Positions 16,195-23,086 of a DNA stretch of 23,086 nucleotides are shown one piece after another. How positions within the stretch are numbered: the first letter of the stretch is position 1; each line of letters opens with the position of its first letter. The position numbers and the translations under genes were made by a program. This stretch comes from Streptomyces rimosus subsp. rimosus (GTDB taxonomy: Bacteria; Actinomycetota; Actinomycetes; Streptomycetales; Streptomycetaceae). A model generated the notes under the pieces. That model was not told where the DNA came from. It saw nothing but the letters and a program-made list of their open reading frames with translations, and did no database searches. The stretch covers positions 1 to 23,086 of the forward strand of contig NZ_JOCQ01000128.1 of the NCBI RefSeq assembly GCF_000720725.1, written 5' to 3'.

Positions 16195-17718
16195 ATGGGG
16201 GAGAAGGTTGCGGCGGGCGGGATCGACCTCACCGACCGGCAACGCTATCGCAGAAAGCTGCGGGAGTGTCTGGCGGGATTGCGGAGACTCCTGGAGGAGA
16301 AGCGGTTCGACCGCCCCAAGAACCTGATGGGGCTGGAGATCGAATTGAATCTCGCCGGTCCCGACGGGCTGCCGCGGATGATGAACTCGCAGGTCCTGGA
16401 GCGCATCGCGAGCCGGGATTTCCAGACCGAACTGGCCCAGTGCAACCTGGAAGTCAATATCCTGCCGCACCGGTTGGCCGGACGGGTCCTCGATCAACTC
16501 GCCGAAGAACTCCGCACCGGTCTGGCCTATGCCGACCGCAAGGCGGCCGAAGTGGCCGCCCGTATCGTGATGATCGGTATCCTGCCGACCCTGGCCGCCG
16601 AGGACCTGGTCGCCTCCAACCTCTCCGAGATCGACCGCTACGTCCTGCTCAACGACCAGATGCGGGCCGCGCGCGGCGAGGACTTCCAGATCGAGCTGGA
16701 GGGCGTGGAACGGCTGGCCTCCACCTCGGCCTCGATAGCACCCGAGGCCGCGTGCACCTCCGTGCAGCTGCACCTCCAGGTCACCCCGGGCCGCTTCCCC
16801 GCCGTCTGGAACGCGGCCCAGGCCGTCGCCGCCGTACAGATAGCGGTCGGCGCCAACTCGCCGTTCGTCTTCGGCCGCGAACTCTGGCGCGAATCCCGCC
16901 CCCCGGTCTTCCAGCAGGCCACCGATGTGCGCCCGCCGGAGCTGCGGGCCCAAGGAGTGCGTCCGCGCACCTGGTTCGGCGAGCGCTGGATCGACGCCCC
17001 GTACGACCTGTTCGAGGAGAACCTGCGCTTCTTCCCGCCGCTGCTGCCGATCCACTCGGACGAGGAACCCCTCTCCGTACTGGACGAGGGCGGCATCCCG
17101 AGCCTGGCGGAACTGGTCCTGCACAACGGCACCGTCTACCGCTGGAACCGCCCCGTGTACGGCGTGGCCGACGGCGTCCCGCACCTCAGGGTCGAGAACC
17201 GGGTACTGCCCGCCGGCCCCACCGTCACCGACGTCATCGCCAACACGGCCTTCTACTACGGGCTGGTGCGGACGCTGGCCGAGGAGCAGCGGCCGGTGTG
17301 GACCCGCCTGCCGTTCGCCGCCGCGGCCGAGAACTTCGACACCGCGTGCCGCCGGGGCATCGACGCCGTACTGAAGTGGCCCCGCGGCCGGTCCGGCGGT
17401 CTCGCCGAGATCCCCGCCGTACGCCTGGTACGCCAGGAACTGCTGCCGATGGCCGCCGCCGGACTGGACGCCTGGGGCGTCGAACCGGCCGACCGGGACC
17501 ACTACCTCGGCGTGATCGATGCCCGCTGCCGGCGCCGCGTCAACGGGGCGTCCTGGCAGGCCGCCGCGTACCACCACGCGCTCGGCCGCGGCCTGGGCCG
17601 GGGCGCGGCGCTGGCGGCGATGACGCGGCGGTACAGCGAGCTGATGCATTCCGGCGAGCCGGTGCACGCATGGCCCGTCGACTGGGCGCCCGCGCCGGTG
17701 GCGGCGGGGCGGGGCTGA
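16195..17718 (+). CDS. Glutamate-cysteine ligase (GCS2) superfamily protein
   Basis: This 507-residue protein has the N-terminal pattern of the GCS2/carboxylate-amine ligase superfamily: LMGLEIELNL at 44-53 (metal and ATP-binding glutamates) and ELAQCNLEVNI at 79-89. Further features include ACTSVQLHLQV and ANSPFVFGRELWRESRPPVF. Family members join an amino acid to the gamma-carboxyl of glutamate using ATP. Actinobacteria use mycothiol rather than glutathione, so true glutathione synthesis is unlikely; the substrate is unknown. It is longer than the EgtA enzyme of ergothioneine synthesis, and no egt genes flank it. The ATG at 16195 has GAGGAGG at 16179-16185. The C-terminus (about 440-507) is helical. 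It appears to be a single-gene unit. Confidence 0.82.
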   Translation: MGEKVAAGGIDLTDRQRYRRKLRECLAGLRRLLEEKRFDRPKNLMGLEIELNLAGPDGLPRMMNSQVLERIASRDFQTELAQCNLEVNILPHRLAGRVLDQLAEELRTGLAYADRKAAEVAARIVMIGILPTLAAEDLVASNLSEIDRYVLLNDQMRAARGEDFQIELEGVERLASTSASIAPEAACTSVQLHLQVTPGRFPAVWNAAQAVAAVQIAVGANSPFVFGRELWRESRPPVFQQATDVRPPELRAQGVRPRTWFGERWIDAPYDLFEENLRFFPPLLPIHSDEEPLSVLDEGGIPSLAELVLHNGTVYRWNRPVYGVADGVPHLRVENRVLPAGPTVTDVIANTAFYYGLVRTLAEEQRPVWTRLPFAAAAENFDTACRRGIDAVLKWPRGRSGGLAEIPAVRLVRQELLPMAAAGLDAWGVEPADRDHYLGVIDARCRRRVNGASWQAAAYHHALGRGLGRGAALAAMTRRYSELMHSGEPVHAWPVDWAPAPVAAGRG

Positions 17719-17999
17719 GCGGAGCGGCCGCCGACGAGGACCGTCGTATCCGGTCGCTGTGAGCACGGTCGGATACGGCCCCGGACCGCAGCCGTCCCCG
17801 CCGCCACCGATGTGTCTCGTTCCGACACGTTCCCGCCTGCCGTCGAAGCTTTCCGGGGCGGGCAAGCGCCCCCGTACCGCCCGCCGCGCCCGGCGTCGGG
17901 CAAGCTATGACGTTCCAGCGCGGAAGCACCGACCGGCGGACCGCGGTGGTGGGATACCGCGATGGTGCGGAACGTCGTAGTGCGGAACTGGAGGCAGCT

Positions 18000-18851
18000 G
18001 TGCAGTCGGACGCGAGTCCCGTGACCGGTACGGGATCCCCGGGCCGGGGGCGGCAGGAGCCGGACGGAGGCCGGGGGGGCGGCGCGGACGGCGGGCTGCC
18101 GCGGCGGCTCCTGCGCAACGAGACGCTGCTCGTCCTGGCGCTCTCGCTCGGCGCCAGCGGCGTGTCCGCGCTGATCAGCTTCATCGGCTCGCTGACCAGG
18201 CCCGGCGGCCTCAAGGACCAGGCCGCGATGATGAACTCCTCGCAGGCGCCGGGCCGACCGTGGCTCGATCTGACGTGGCAGCTGTTCGGCATCGCCACCG
18301 CGCTCGTCCCCGTGGCGCTGGTGGCCCATCTGCTGCTGCGCGAGCGGGCCGGGGGCCTGCGGGCGGTCGGCCTCGACCGGCGCAGGCCCGGATTCGACCT
18401 GAGCCGCGGCGTCTGCGTGGCGGCGGTCATCGGCGGCAGCGGTCTGCTGCTGTACCTCGGCGCGCGGGCGGCGGGCTTCAACCTCACGGTCGTACCGGAG
18501 TCGCTGCCCGGCGTGTGGTGGAAGGTCCCGGTGCTGATCGCCTCGGCCGTGCAGAACGCCGTGGTCGAGGAGGTCATCGTCGTCGGCTACCTGCTGCGGC
18601 GGCTGGGGCAGCTGGGGTGGACCCCGGTGGCGGCGCTGGCGGCGAGTGCGGTACTGCGCGGCTCGTACCACCTGTACCAGGGCATCGGCGGCCTCGTCGG
18701 CAACATGGTCATGGGCGTGATCTTCGTCCTGCTGTACCGGCGCTGGGGACGCGTCGGCCCGCTGGTCGCCGCGCACGCCCTGATCGACACCGTGGCGTTC
18801 GTGGGGTACGCGCTGCTGGCGGGGAAGGTGGGGTGGCTGCCGACGGCGTGA
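18000..18851 (+). CDS. CPBP-family intramembrane protease-like protein
   Basis: This 283-residue protein has a disordered Gly/Arg-rich N-terminus (1-35) and about six to eight membrane segments from residue 41. CPBP (CAAX protease/bacteriocin-processing) motifs are E190-E191 within NAVVEEVIVVGYLLRR, the histidine region H224 (GSYHLYQG) and H259 with D263 (HALID). The usual first motif is EExxxR; here valine (V195) occupies the arginine position. CPBP proteins cleave within the membrane or act as bacteriocin immunity proteins; the substrate here is unknown. The GTG at 18000 has GGAGG five bases upstream (17990-17994); the frame extends upstream to 17907 without support. It is convergent with the PhzF-like gene. 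Confidence 0.85.
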   Translation: MQSDASPVTGTGSPGRGRQEPDGGRGGGADGGLPRRLLRNETLLVLALSLGASGVSALISFIGSLTRPGGLKDQAAMMNSSQAPGRPWLDLTWQLFGIATALVPVALVAHLLLRERAGGLRAVGLDRRRPGFDLSRGVCVAAVIGGSGLLLYLGARAAGFNLTVVPESLPGVWWKVPVLIASAVQNAVVEEVIVVGYLLRRLGQLGWTPVAALAASAVLRGSYHLYQGIGGLVGNMVMGVIFVLLYRRWGRVGPLVAAHALIDTVAFVGYALLAGKVGWLPTA

Positions 18852-18872
18852 GGACGGGACGGACGATCGGGA

Positions 18873-18892
18873 CCGGGCCCATGACGGCCCGG
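18873..18892. terminator. Bidirectional hairpin between convergent genes
   Basis: A 7-bp perfect stem (CCGGGCC at 18873-18879 with GGCCCGG at 18886-18892) and a six-base loop lie between the convergent CPBP and PhzF-like genes. A C-rich, G-poor tract follows to about 18955. Confidence 0.5.
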
Positions 18893-18968
18893 CCCCGCCC
18901 TCACACCGCGTCCCCGGATCCCCGCCCCCCGTTGCCCTTCCCCCGTCCCCAGGGCATGGCGAGGAGCC

Positions 18969-19793
18969 TCAGGGCGCGGTGAGCAGTTCGCCGTCGATGA
19001 CGGTGACGGCCGAGCCGGTCAGCAGCGTACGGTCGTCGCGCAGCGTGGTGCGGACGAGGCCGGTGCGACGGGCCGGGCCCTGGTGGCCGACGAGCGTGTC
19101 ACGGCCCAGCCGGGCTGACCAGAAGGGCGCGAGGGCGGTGTGGGCGCTGCCCGTCACCGGGTCCTCGTCGATGCCGACGGCGGGGAAGAAGCCGCGGCTG
19201 ACGAAGTCGTAGCCGCCGTCGGCCGGTTCGGCCGCGGCGGTGGCGATCACCCCACGGCCGCCGGGCGAGGCGAGGGCCTTGAAGTCCGGCTCCAGCGCCC
19301 GTACGGACTTCTCGTCGGCCAGCTCGACGAGGAGGTCACCGAGGTTCGTACCGGTGTCGTACGCGCCGAGGATGTCCGCGCCCAGCGCCCCGGCCACGAC
19401 CGGCGGCACCTCGACCGGCGTCAGCGGGGCCGTCGGGAAGTCCATGGTGATGGCGCCGCTCTCGTCGGCCGTCGTCGTCAGCACTCCGCTGCGGGTGGCG
19501 AAGCGGACCGTGCCGGTGGCGGCCCCGGTGGTGTGCAGGACGTGCGCGGTGGCCAAAGTGGCATGCCCGCACAGGTTCACCTCGGCGGCCGGGGTGAGCC
19601 AGCGCAGTGCCCAGTCGGCCTCCCCGCCCGCGGGCAGCGGATGGGCGAAGGCGGTCTCGGAGAGGTTGACTTCGCTGGCCACCTGCTGGAGCCAGGTGGT
19701 GTCGGGGAAACCACCGGCGTCGAACAACACGACTCCGGCGGGGTTGCCGCCGAAGGGGCGGTCGGTGAAGGCGTCAACGATGCGGATCCTCAT
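18969..19793 (-). CDS. PhzF-family isomerase/epimerase-like protein
   Basis: This 274-residue protein has the PhzF/diaminopimelate-epimerase-like fold signatures: start IRIVDAFTDRPFGGNPAGVV, the catalytic glutamate E46 in LSETAF, WLTPAAEVNLCGHATLATAH and the second-lobe motif FFPAVGIDEDPVTGSAH. In phenazine synthesis PhzF isomerises 2,3-dihydro-3-hydroxyanthranilate, but most relatives are of unknown substrate, and no phenazine genes are nearby. Length is normal. The ATG at 19793 has no Shine-Dalgarno; a promoter directly upstream suggests a leaderless transcript. It lies 127 bases downstream of the class IV aminotransferase gene, in the same direction. Confidence 0.9.
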   Translation of the reverse strand: MRIRIVDAFTDRPFGGNPAGVVLFDAGGFPDTTWLQQVASEVNLSETAFAHPLPAGGEADWALRWLTPAAEVNLCGHATLATAHVLHTTGAATGTVRFATRSGVLTTTADESGAITMDFPTAPLTPVEVPPVVAGALGADILGAYDTGTNLGDLLVELADEKSVRALEPDFKALASPGGRGVIATAAAEPADGGYDFVSRGFFPAVGIDEDPVTGSAHTALAPFWSARLGRDTLVGHQGPARRTGLVRTTLRDDRTLLTGSAVTVIDGELLTAP

Positions 19794-19800
19794 GACGGTG

Positions 19801-19828
19801 AGTGTAGGAGGGCCGCATCGGCCGCCAA
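19801..19828 (-). promoter_or_regulatory. Leaderless-type promoter of the PhzF-like gene
   Basis: On the minus strand, TTGGCG (19828-19823) and TACACT (19806-19801) are 16 bases apart, and the ATG follows the -10 by seven bases. Transcription would therefore start at or next to the start codon. The lack of a ribosome binding site agrees with this. Confidence 0.6.
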
Positions 19829-19920
19829 CAAGGCCAATCCCGGATAAGTGGACTGGGTTCGGAGGCGGGCGGCGGCACCCTGACGCTTCGTCTGCCGTGC
19901 CCGGCCGCCCGCTCCTCCTC

Positions 19921-20724
19921 TCAGGGCGCGGTCAGCGGCTCCGCCTCGTACGCCCGGTGCAGCAGTTGCAGGAAGTCCGGTGCCTCCGGTACGGACACGG
20001 AGCCGATCCGGTGTACGGCCACGCCCGGCGTCCAGGAGTTCATGACCACGGCGCCGGCCAGCGACGGCACATCGGCGGGCGTGATCTCCTGGACGCGCTG
20101 GGGGATTCCGAGCCGGTCCAGCCGGCGCCGGACGATGCCCATCGTGGTGCCGGTCAGCATCTCGGCCGCAGGCCACACCACCGAGGTGCCGTCCCAGAAG
20201 GCCAGGTTCCAGATCGTCGCCTCGCTGAGGCGGCCGCGGCGGTCGACGAAGGCGGCGTCGTCGAAACCCTGGCGGGCGGCCTGGCGGAGGAAGTACTTCT
20301 TGGAGACCTCGCCGACGTGCTTCACGGCCGGAAGGGCGCGCTCGTGCTCGACGGTGGTCAGCGCCAGCGGTCCCTCCGGGGCGGACGCGGCCGGGCCCGT
20401 ACGTATGAGGACGTCGAGCCGCACATCGGCCCCGAACGCGGCGAATTCGCCCCCCGGCGCGTACACGAAGGCCATCAGCGACAGGTCGGCCGGCCCGGCC
20501 TCCAGCGCCGTCCGCAGGTAGGCCCGTACCTGCTCGTCCGGAACGGCCGTCCCGAACAGTTCCATCGAGGCGGACCGCAGCCGCTCCAGGTGGAGGTCGA
20601 GGCCCCGGACCCGGCCGCCGCGTACCTGCATGGCGGTGAAGTGCGCGTAGCCCGCGAAGGCGAGCGGCGCCAGGTCGTCGGTGGTCGCGGCCCGGCCATT
20701 ACGGTGAACGGCGAAAGAGGTCAT
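19921..20724 (-). CDS. Class IV aminotransferase (BCAT/ADC-lyase type)
   Basis: This 267-residue PLP enzyme is of fold type IV. The likely PLP lysine is K135 in LPAVKHVG; E168 in RLSEATIWNL lies at the position of the SEG-x3-N motif, here with Ala instead of Gly. The phosphate-binding turn is LTGTTMGIVRRRL. Relatives act as branched-chain aminotransferases, D-amino acid aminotransferases or 4-amino-4-deoxychorismate lyase; the substrate cannot be assigned, and the altered SEG motif suggests a divergent member. The ATG at 20724 follows GGAGTGAGGAC. It is divergent from a MerR regulator and has a MerR-type promoter upstream. Confidence 0.85.
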   Translation of the reverse strand: MTSFAVHRNGRAATTDDLAPLAFAGYAHFTAMQVRGGRVRGLDLHLERLRSASMELFGTAVPDEQVRAYLRTALEAGPADLSLMAFVYAPGGEFAAFGADVRLDVLIRTGPAASAPEGPLALTTVEHERALPAVKHVGEVSKKYFLRQAARQGFDDAAFVDRRGRLSEATIWNLAFWDGTSVVWPAAEMLTGTTMGIVRRRLDRLGIPQRVQEITPADVPSLAGAVVMNSWTPGVAVHRIGSVSVPEAPDFLQLLHRAYEAEPLTAP

Positions 20725-20816
20725 GTCCTCACTCCAGTGATACGGAAACGAAAGGGAGGGAACAGCAGTGGTCCGGTGGGATGCGACCGGCCGCGGAATG
20801 TCCGCTCCTGAACGAG

Positions 20817-20848
20817 ACGTTAAGGGTTCACATCAATGGAAAGGTCAA
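20817..20848 (-). promoter_or_regulatory. MerR-type long-spacer promoter/operator
   Basis: On the minus strand, TTGACC (20848-20843) and TAACGT (20822-20817) are separated by 20 bases rather than the usual 17. Long spacers of 19-20 bases are the mark of promoters activated by MerR proteins, which untwist the DNA. The spacer contains only an imperfect dyad. The promoter points to the aminotransferase gene, and the adjacent MerR gene is the obvious regulator. Confidence 0.5.
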
Positions 20849-20868
20849 CTACGGATGGGACGGGGCAC

Positions 20869-21213
20869 ATGCTGATCGGGGAGTTGTCCCGGCGTACCGG
20901 AGTCAGCCCGCGCCTGCTGCGGTACTACGAGGAGCAGGGCCTGCTGGAGGCGCGGCGCGGACCCAACGGCTACCGCTACTACGACGACGACACGCTCCTC
21001 ACCGTCCGCCAGGTACGCGCCTTGCTCGAAGCGGGGCTGACCACCGAGGTGATCCGCGCCGTACTCCCGTGCGCCCGGGGCGAGCAGCCGGAGTTCGAGA
21101 TGTGCGTGGACGTACAGGCCATCCTGAGCCGGGCACTGGAGTCCGCGGACGAGCGCATCGACGATCTCCGGCGGAGCCGCAGCACGTTGGCGGGGTATTT
21201 GGGGCAGGGGTGA
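20869..21213 (+). CDS. MerR-family transcriptional regulator
   Basis: This 114-residue regulator has a classical MerR DNA-binding domain from residue 1 (LIGELSRRTGVSPRLLRYYE, then LLEARRGPNGYRYYDDD), a linker and a dimerisation helix (about 82-110). Cysteines 68 and 79 (PC-x10-C) occur in the position of the effector loop in short MerR proteins, but this pattern is common in actinobacteria without proven metal sensing. ATG 20869 is preferred because MerR proteins start directly with this motif and GGGACGGGG precedes it. ATG 20836 is in frame but lies within the putative operator. It is convergent with the MFS gene 18 bases away. Confidence 0.85.
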   Translation: MLIGELSRRTGVSPRLLRYYEEQGLLEARRGPNGYRYYDDDTLLTVRQVRALLEAGLTTEVIRAVLPCARGEQPEFEMCVDVQAILSRALESADERIDDLRRSRSTLAGYLGQG

Positions 21214-21231
21214 GGTGACGGCGCGAGCCGG

Positions 21232-22566
21232 TCATGCGGGCGTGGTGCCGGCGGCCGGCGGGGGAGGGCTGCTCACGAGGCTCTTCCCCAGGCGGGCCAG
21301 TGGGGAAAGCGCCATGCACAACGGGGAAAGCGAAAGCCCGGCGACGGTCACCAGCAGCGCGGTGCGCAGCCCCCACTGGTCGGCCAGCCGCCCGCCGAGC
21401 AGTGAACCGAGCGGGGCCAGTCCCATGCCGACGCAGTTGACCGTGGCGACGACCCGGCCCTGCACGGGCACGGGGGTGACGGCCTGGCGTACGGACATCA
21501 TGGTGACGTTCACCAGCTGACTGAAGGCGCCGAAGAGGAAGTTGACGCCCACGAGGGCGAGCACCGTGACGGTGGTGGAGCCGTGCAGCGCCGGCAGGCA
21601 GAGCAGCACGCCGTCGGCGAGTACCGCCGAGCACATCAGGACGACGCCATGGCCGTACCGTTTCGGCAGCCGCGCCGACAACAGCGACCCCACGACAGCC
21701 CCCGGGCCCGTCGCGGCGAGCGCCAGGCCGACGGCCGTGGCCGGCAGGTGCAGCCCACGCGGCAAGAAGAGCAGGTAGACGGTCATCATGGCCGCGAAGA
21801 AGAACTGGAACGCCGCGGAGGCCAGGCACACGGCCCGCAACACGGGGTGACCGAAGACGAGGCGGAGACCCTCGTGAATCCGGTGCCGGACGCGGTCGGG
21901 CCCGCCGGGCCGCCCGGCGTGTCCGGAAACCTGCTCGCGGCGGCGGATACGGCGGATCGACACGAAGGACAGCGCGAAGAAGAACGCGCCGGCCGCGGCG
22001 GCGAAAGGCGCCGACAGCAGCGACGCCAGCGCCCCGCCGAGTGCAGGCCCGCCGGTCTGCGCCGCGGACCGGCTGCCTTCCAGCGCGCTGTTGCCCTGCG
22101 CGAGCTGATCCCGTCTCACCAGACGTACCAGGGATGTCTGGTACGCCACGTCGAAGAAGACGCTCAGGACGCCGACGAGGAAGGCGGTGACGGCCAGTGC
22201 CGGCATGCCGAGGACGCCGAGCAGATACGCGCCGAGGACGACGGTCAGCGCGACGGCCCGGCCCAGGTCCGCCAGCATCATGACGTCGCGGGAGCGACGG
22301 CGGTCCACCCAGGCGCCGACGAAGAGCGACAGCAGCAGAACCGGCGCCTGTTCCAGCGCGCGCAGCAGGCCGAGCCGGGTGGCGTCGGCGTCGAGTGCCA
22401 GCACGGCGATGAGCGGCAGTACCACCTGACTGGTGCGCTCCCCGAACTGGGAAGCGGTCTGACCTGCCCAGAGACTGCGGAAATCGCGGTCACGCCACAG
22501 GCCCGGCGCGGCCGGGCGACCCGGTGCGGAGGTCCGCATGGCCGTCCGTCTCGGCGCATCGGGCAT
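21232..22566 (-). CDS. Major facilitator superfamily transporter (MFS_3/EntS-like)
   Basis: This 444-residue transporter has about twelve membrane segments. Features are WRDRDFRSLWAGQTASQFGE at the N-terminus, motif A GAWVDRRRSRDVMMLADLGR between the second and third helices, QTSLVRLVRRDQLAQGNSAL, and a central cytoplasmic loop rich in Arg/Gly/His (about 205-230). The family includes the enterobactin exporter EntS and many drug or siderophore exporters; direction is probably export, with an unknown substrate. The ATG at 22566 follows GAGGAG nine bases upstream. The gene ends 18 bases from the MerR gene, convergent, so direct regulation by that MerR protein through its own promoter is not evident. 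Confidence 0.9.
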   Translation of the reverse strand: MPDAPRRTAMRTSAPGRPAAPGLWRDRDFRSLWAGQTASQFGERTSQVVLPLIAVLALDADATRLGLLRALEQAPVLLLSLFVGAWVDRRRSRDVMMLADLGRAVALTVVLGAYLLGVLGMPALAVTAFLVGVLSVFFDVAYQTSLVRLVRRDQLAQGNSALEGSRSAAQTGGPALGGALASLLSAPFAAAAGAFFFALSFVSIRRIRRREQVSGHAGRPGGPDRVRHRIHEGLRLVFGHPVLRAVCLASAAFQFFFAAMMTVYLLFLPRGLHLPATAVGLALAATGPGAVVGSLLSARLPKRYGHGVVLMCSAVLADGVLLCLPALHGSTTVTVLALVGVNFLFGAFSQLVNVTMMSVRQAVTPVPVQGRVVATVNCVGMGLAPLGSLLGGRLADQWGLRTALLVTVAGLSLSPLCMALSPLARLGKSLVSSPPPPAAGTTPA

Positions 22567-22648
22567 GTCCGCTCCTCGGGATCGCGTGCCCGGGGAGGCT
22601 AGCCGCCGGTCCTGCGCCGCGGACAGCGATTTTCGACGGCGGGCCGCG

Positions 22649-22789
22649 TCACGGCCGCAGACCGGTCCGCGCCTCGCCGGTCTCCGGGGCGTACGGGTAC
22701 GAGACGTGCTGGTGGATCATCTGCCACTCGCCGTCGTGAAGAACGGCGGCCGGACCTCCCCTACTCGGCAAGCAGCCGGACGCGAACCA
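22649..22789 (-). pseudogene. Truncated NTF2/SnoaL-like gene tail
   Basis: On the minus strand an open segment without a start codon ends at TGA (22651-22649). Its last 31 residues, LHDGEWQMIHQHVSYPYAPE and then TGEARTGLRP, look like the C-terminus of an NTF2/SnoaL-like (ketosteroid-isomerase fold) protein. The upstream part is replaced by an in-frame stop at 22792-22790 and by the padR promoter region. It is therefore a remnant of a gene whose first 100 or so codons are gone. The rest of the gap (22567-22648 and 22790-22917) holds regulatory sequence only. Confidence 0.6.
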
Positions 22790-22822
22790 TCACGGTCCTT
22801 GTCATCCGAACAGTTCCGATAT

Positions 22823-22870
22823 ATCGTTGAAGCATCGCGAACGATCAAAGTGATGTCGCGAGAGATCAAA
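22823..22870 (+). promoter_or_regulatory. padR promoter with repeated operator-like elements
   Basis: TTGAAG (22827-22832) and TGATGT (22851-22856), 18 bases apart, form a plausible promoter. Overlapping it are an inverted repeat (ATCGTT at 22823-22828 with AACGAT at 22840-22845) and a direct repeat TCGCGA-N2-GATCAAA at 22835-22849 and 22856-22870, exactly 21 bp apart. The region is AT-rich compared with the rest. PadR regulators usually repress their own promoter, so these are candidate autoregulatory sites. Confidence 0.55.
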
Positions 22871-22917
22871 AATGCAACGCCGACAAGACGGCGGCACGAC
22901 GAGAAAGGAGCGTTGTC

Positions 22918-23086
22918 ATGCGTTCCCATGGACACGAACACCACGGACACGGCCGGCACGGGGGCCGAGGCGACTACGAAGGACGGTTCGAGGGGCGGCG
23001 CGCCGCGTTCGGGCCGTTCGGGCCCCCCTTCGGCGGGCCGCCGTTCGGCGGCCGGGGCCGCGGCGGCGGGCCGCGCGGCCGGGCCC
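22918..23086 (+). CDS. PadR-type transcriptional regulator, N-terminal fragment (runs off the window)
   Basis: The first 56 codons are present: MRSHGHEHHGHGRHGGRGDY, then a stretch of repeated FGPFGPPFGG-like units and Arg/Gly. This low-complexity His-rich, then Phe/Gly/Pro-rich leader is, in my recollection, typical of a group of Streptomyces PadR-family regulators, whose winged helix would follow beyond the window edge. The ATG at 22918 has AAGGAG at 22904-22909. The assignment rests on the leader and the upstream repeats only, since the DNA-binding domain is not in view. Confidence 0.6.
   Translation, partial: MRSHGHEHHGHGRHGGRGDYEGRFEGRRAAFGPFGPPFGGPPFGGRGRGGGPRGRA

Noticed and set aside
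17812..17829. Short hairpin GTGTC-N7-GACAC between the GCS2-like and CPBP genes
   Set aside because: Only a 5-bp stem with a 7-base loop, 95 bases after the stop codon; too weak to call a terminator or operator.
16057..17865. A 602-codon minus-strand frame opposite the GCS2-like gene
   Set aside because: Shadow frame with biased composition and no domain; the plus strand has a ribosome site and family signature.
21583..22602. A 339-codon plus-strand frame opposite the MFS transporter
   Set aside because: Gln/Arg/Gly-rich translation typical of the antisense of hydrophobic membrane-protein codons.
22717..22959. An 80-codon minus-strand frame through the padR promoter
   Set aside because: It overlaps promoter elements and the first padR codons, has no ribosome site, and is out of frame with the NTF2-like remnant.

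Overview
The window reads as a chromosomal segment of a Streptomyces-type actinobacterium. The GC content is very high, third codon positions are strongly G/C biased, ribosome binding sites are GGAGG-like, and several genes use GTG starts. The gene order matches, from memory, the S. coelicolor SCO1389-SCO1378 neighbourhood and its Mycobacterium tuberculosis counterpart, pgsA2 (Rv1822) to gcvB (Rv1832). Family names come from recognising motifs in the translated sequence; no database search was run.

Region 1 (1-14340, all plus strand except one gene) is the conserved core. It opens with the 3' end of a 5S rRNA and its terminator. Next come a CDP-alcohol phosphatidyltransferase of the actinobacterial cardiolipin-synthase type and a large GDP-mannose-pyrophosphorylase-like protein whose phosphomannomutase-like half has lost its catalytic motifs. 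A tightly overlapping trio follows (DUF881, small basic protein Sbp, DUF881), then a GarA-type FHA protein with an added zinc ribbon, the MerR-like regulator FtsR, a bifunctional-nuclease (DUF151) protein and a second MerR-like regulator (Rv1830/ResR type). The region ends with DNA polymerase IV, a convergent PRC-barrel protein, and gcvP behind a tandem glycine riboswitch. Themes are membrane lipid and mannolipid precursors, envelope or division-linked membrane proteins, and phospho-switch control of nitrogen and one-carbon metabolism.

Region 2 (14340-17720) is more lineage-specific. It holds a small DUF5999-type protein, an unrecognised 195-residue protein, a 619-base divergent intergenic region with imperfect GGATCCGGACGG-type repeats, and a 507-residue protein of the glutamate-cysteine ligase (GCS2) superfamily.

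Region 3 (17720-23086) is a mixed accessory stretch. It contains a CPBP-type intramembrane protease with a changed motif, a PhzF-like isomerase with a leaderless-looking promoter, and a class IV aminotransferase divergent from a small MerR regulator. It continues with an MFS exporter, a degraded NTF2/SnoaL-like gene tail, and the start of a PadR-type regulator with a His/Gly/Phe/Pro-rich leader, cut off by the window edge.

No CRISPR array, intact mobile element, tRNA or biosynthetic cluster is visible. The most promising under-described system is the DUF881-Sbp-DUF881 trio in its conserved setting.
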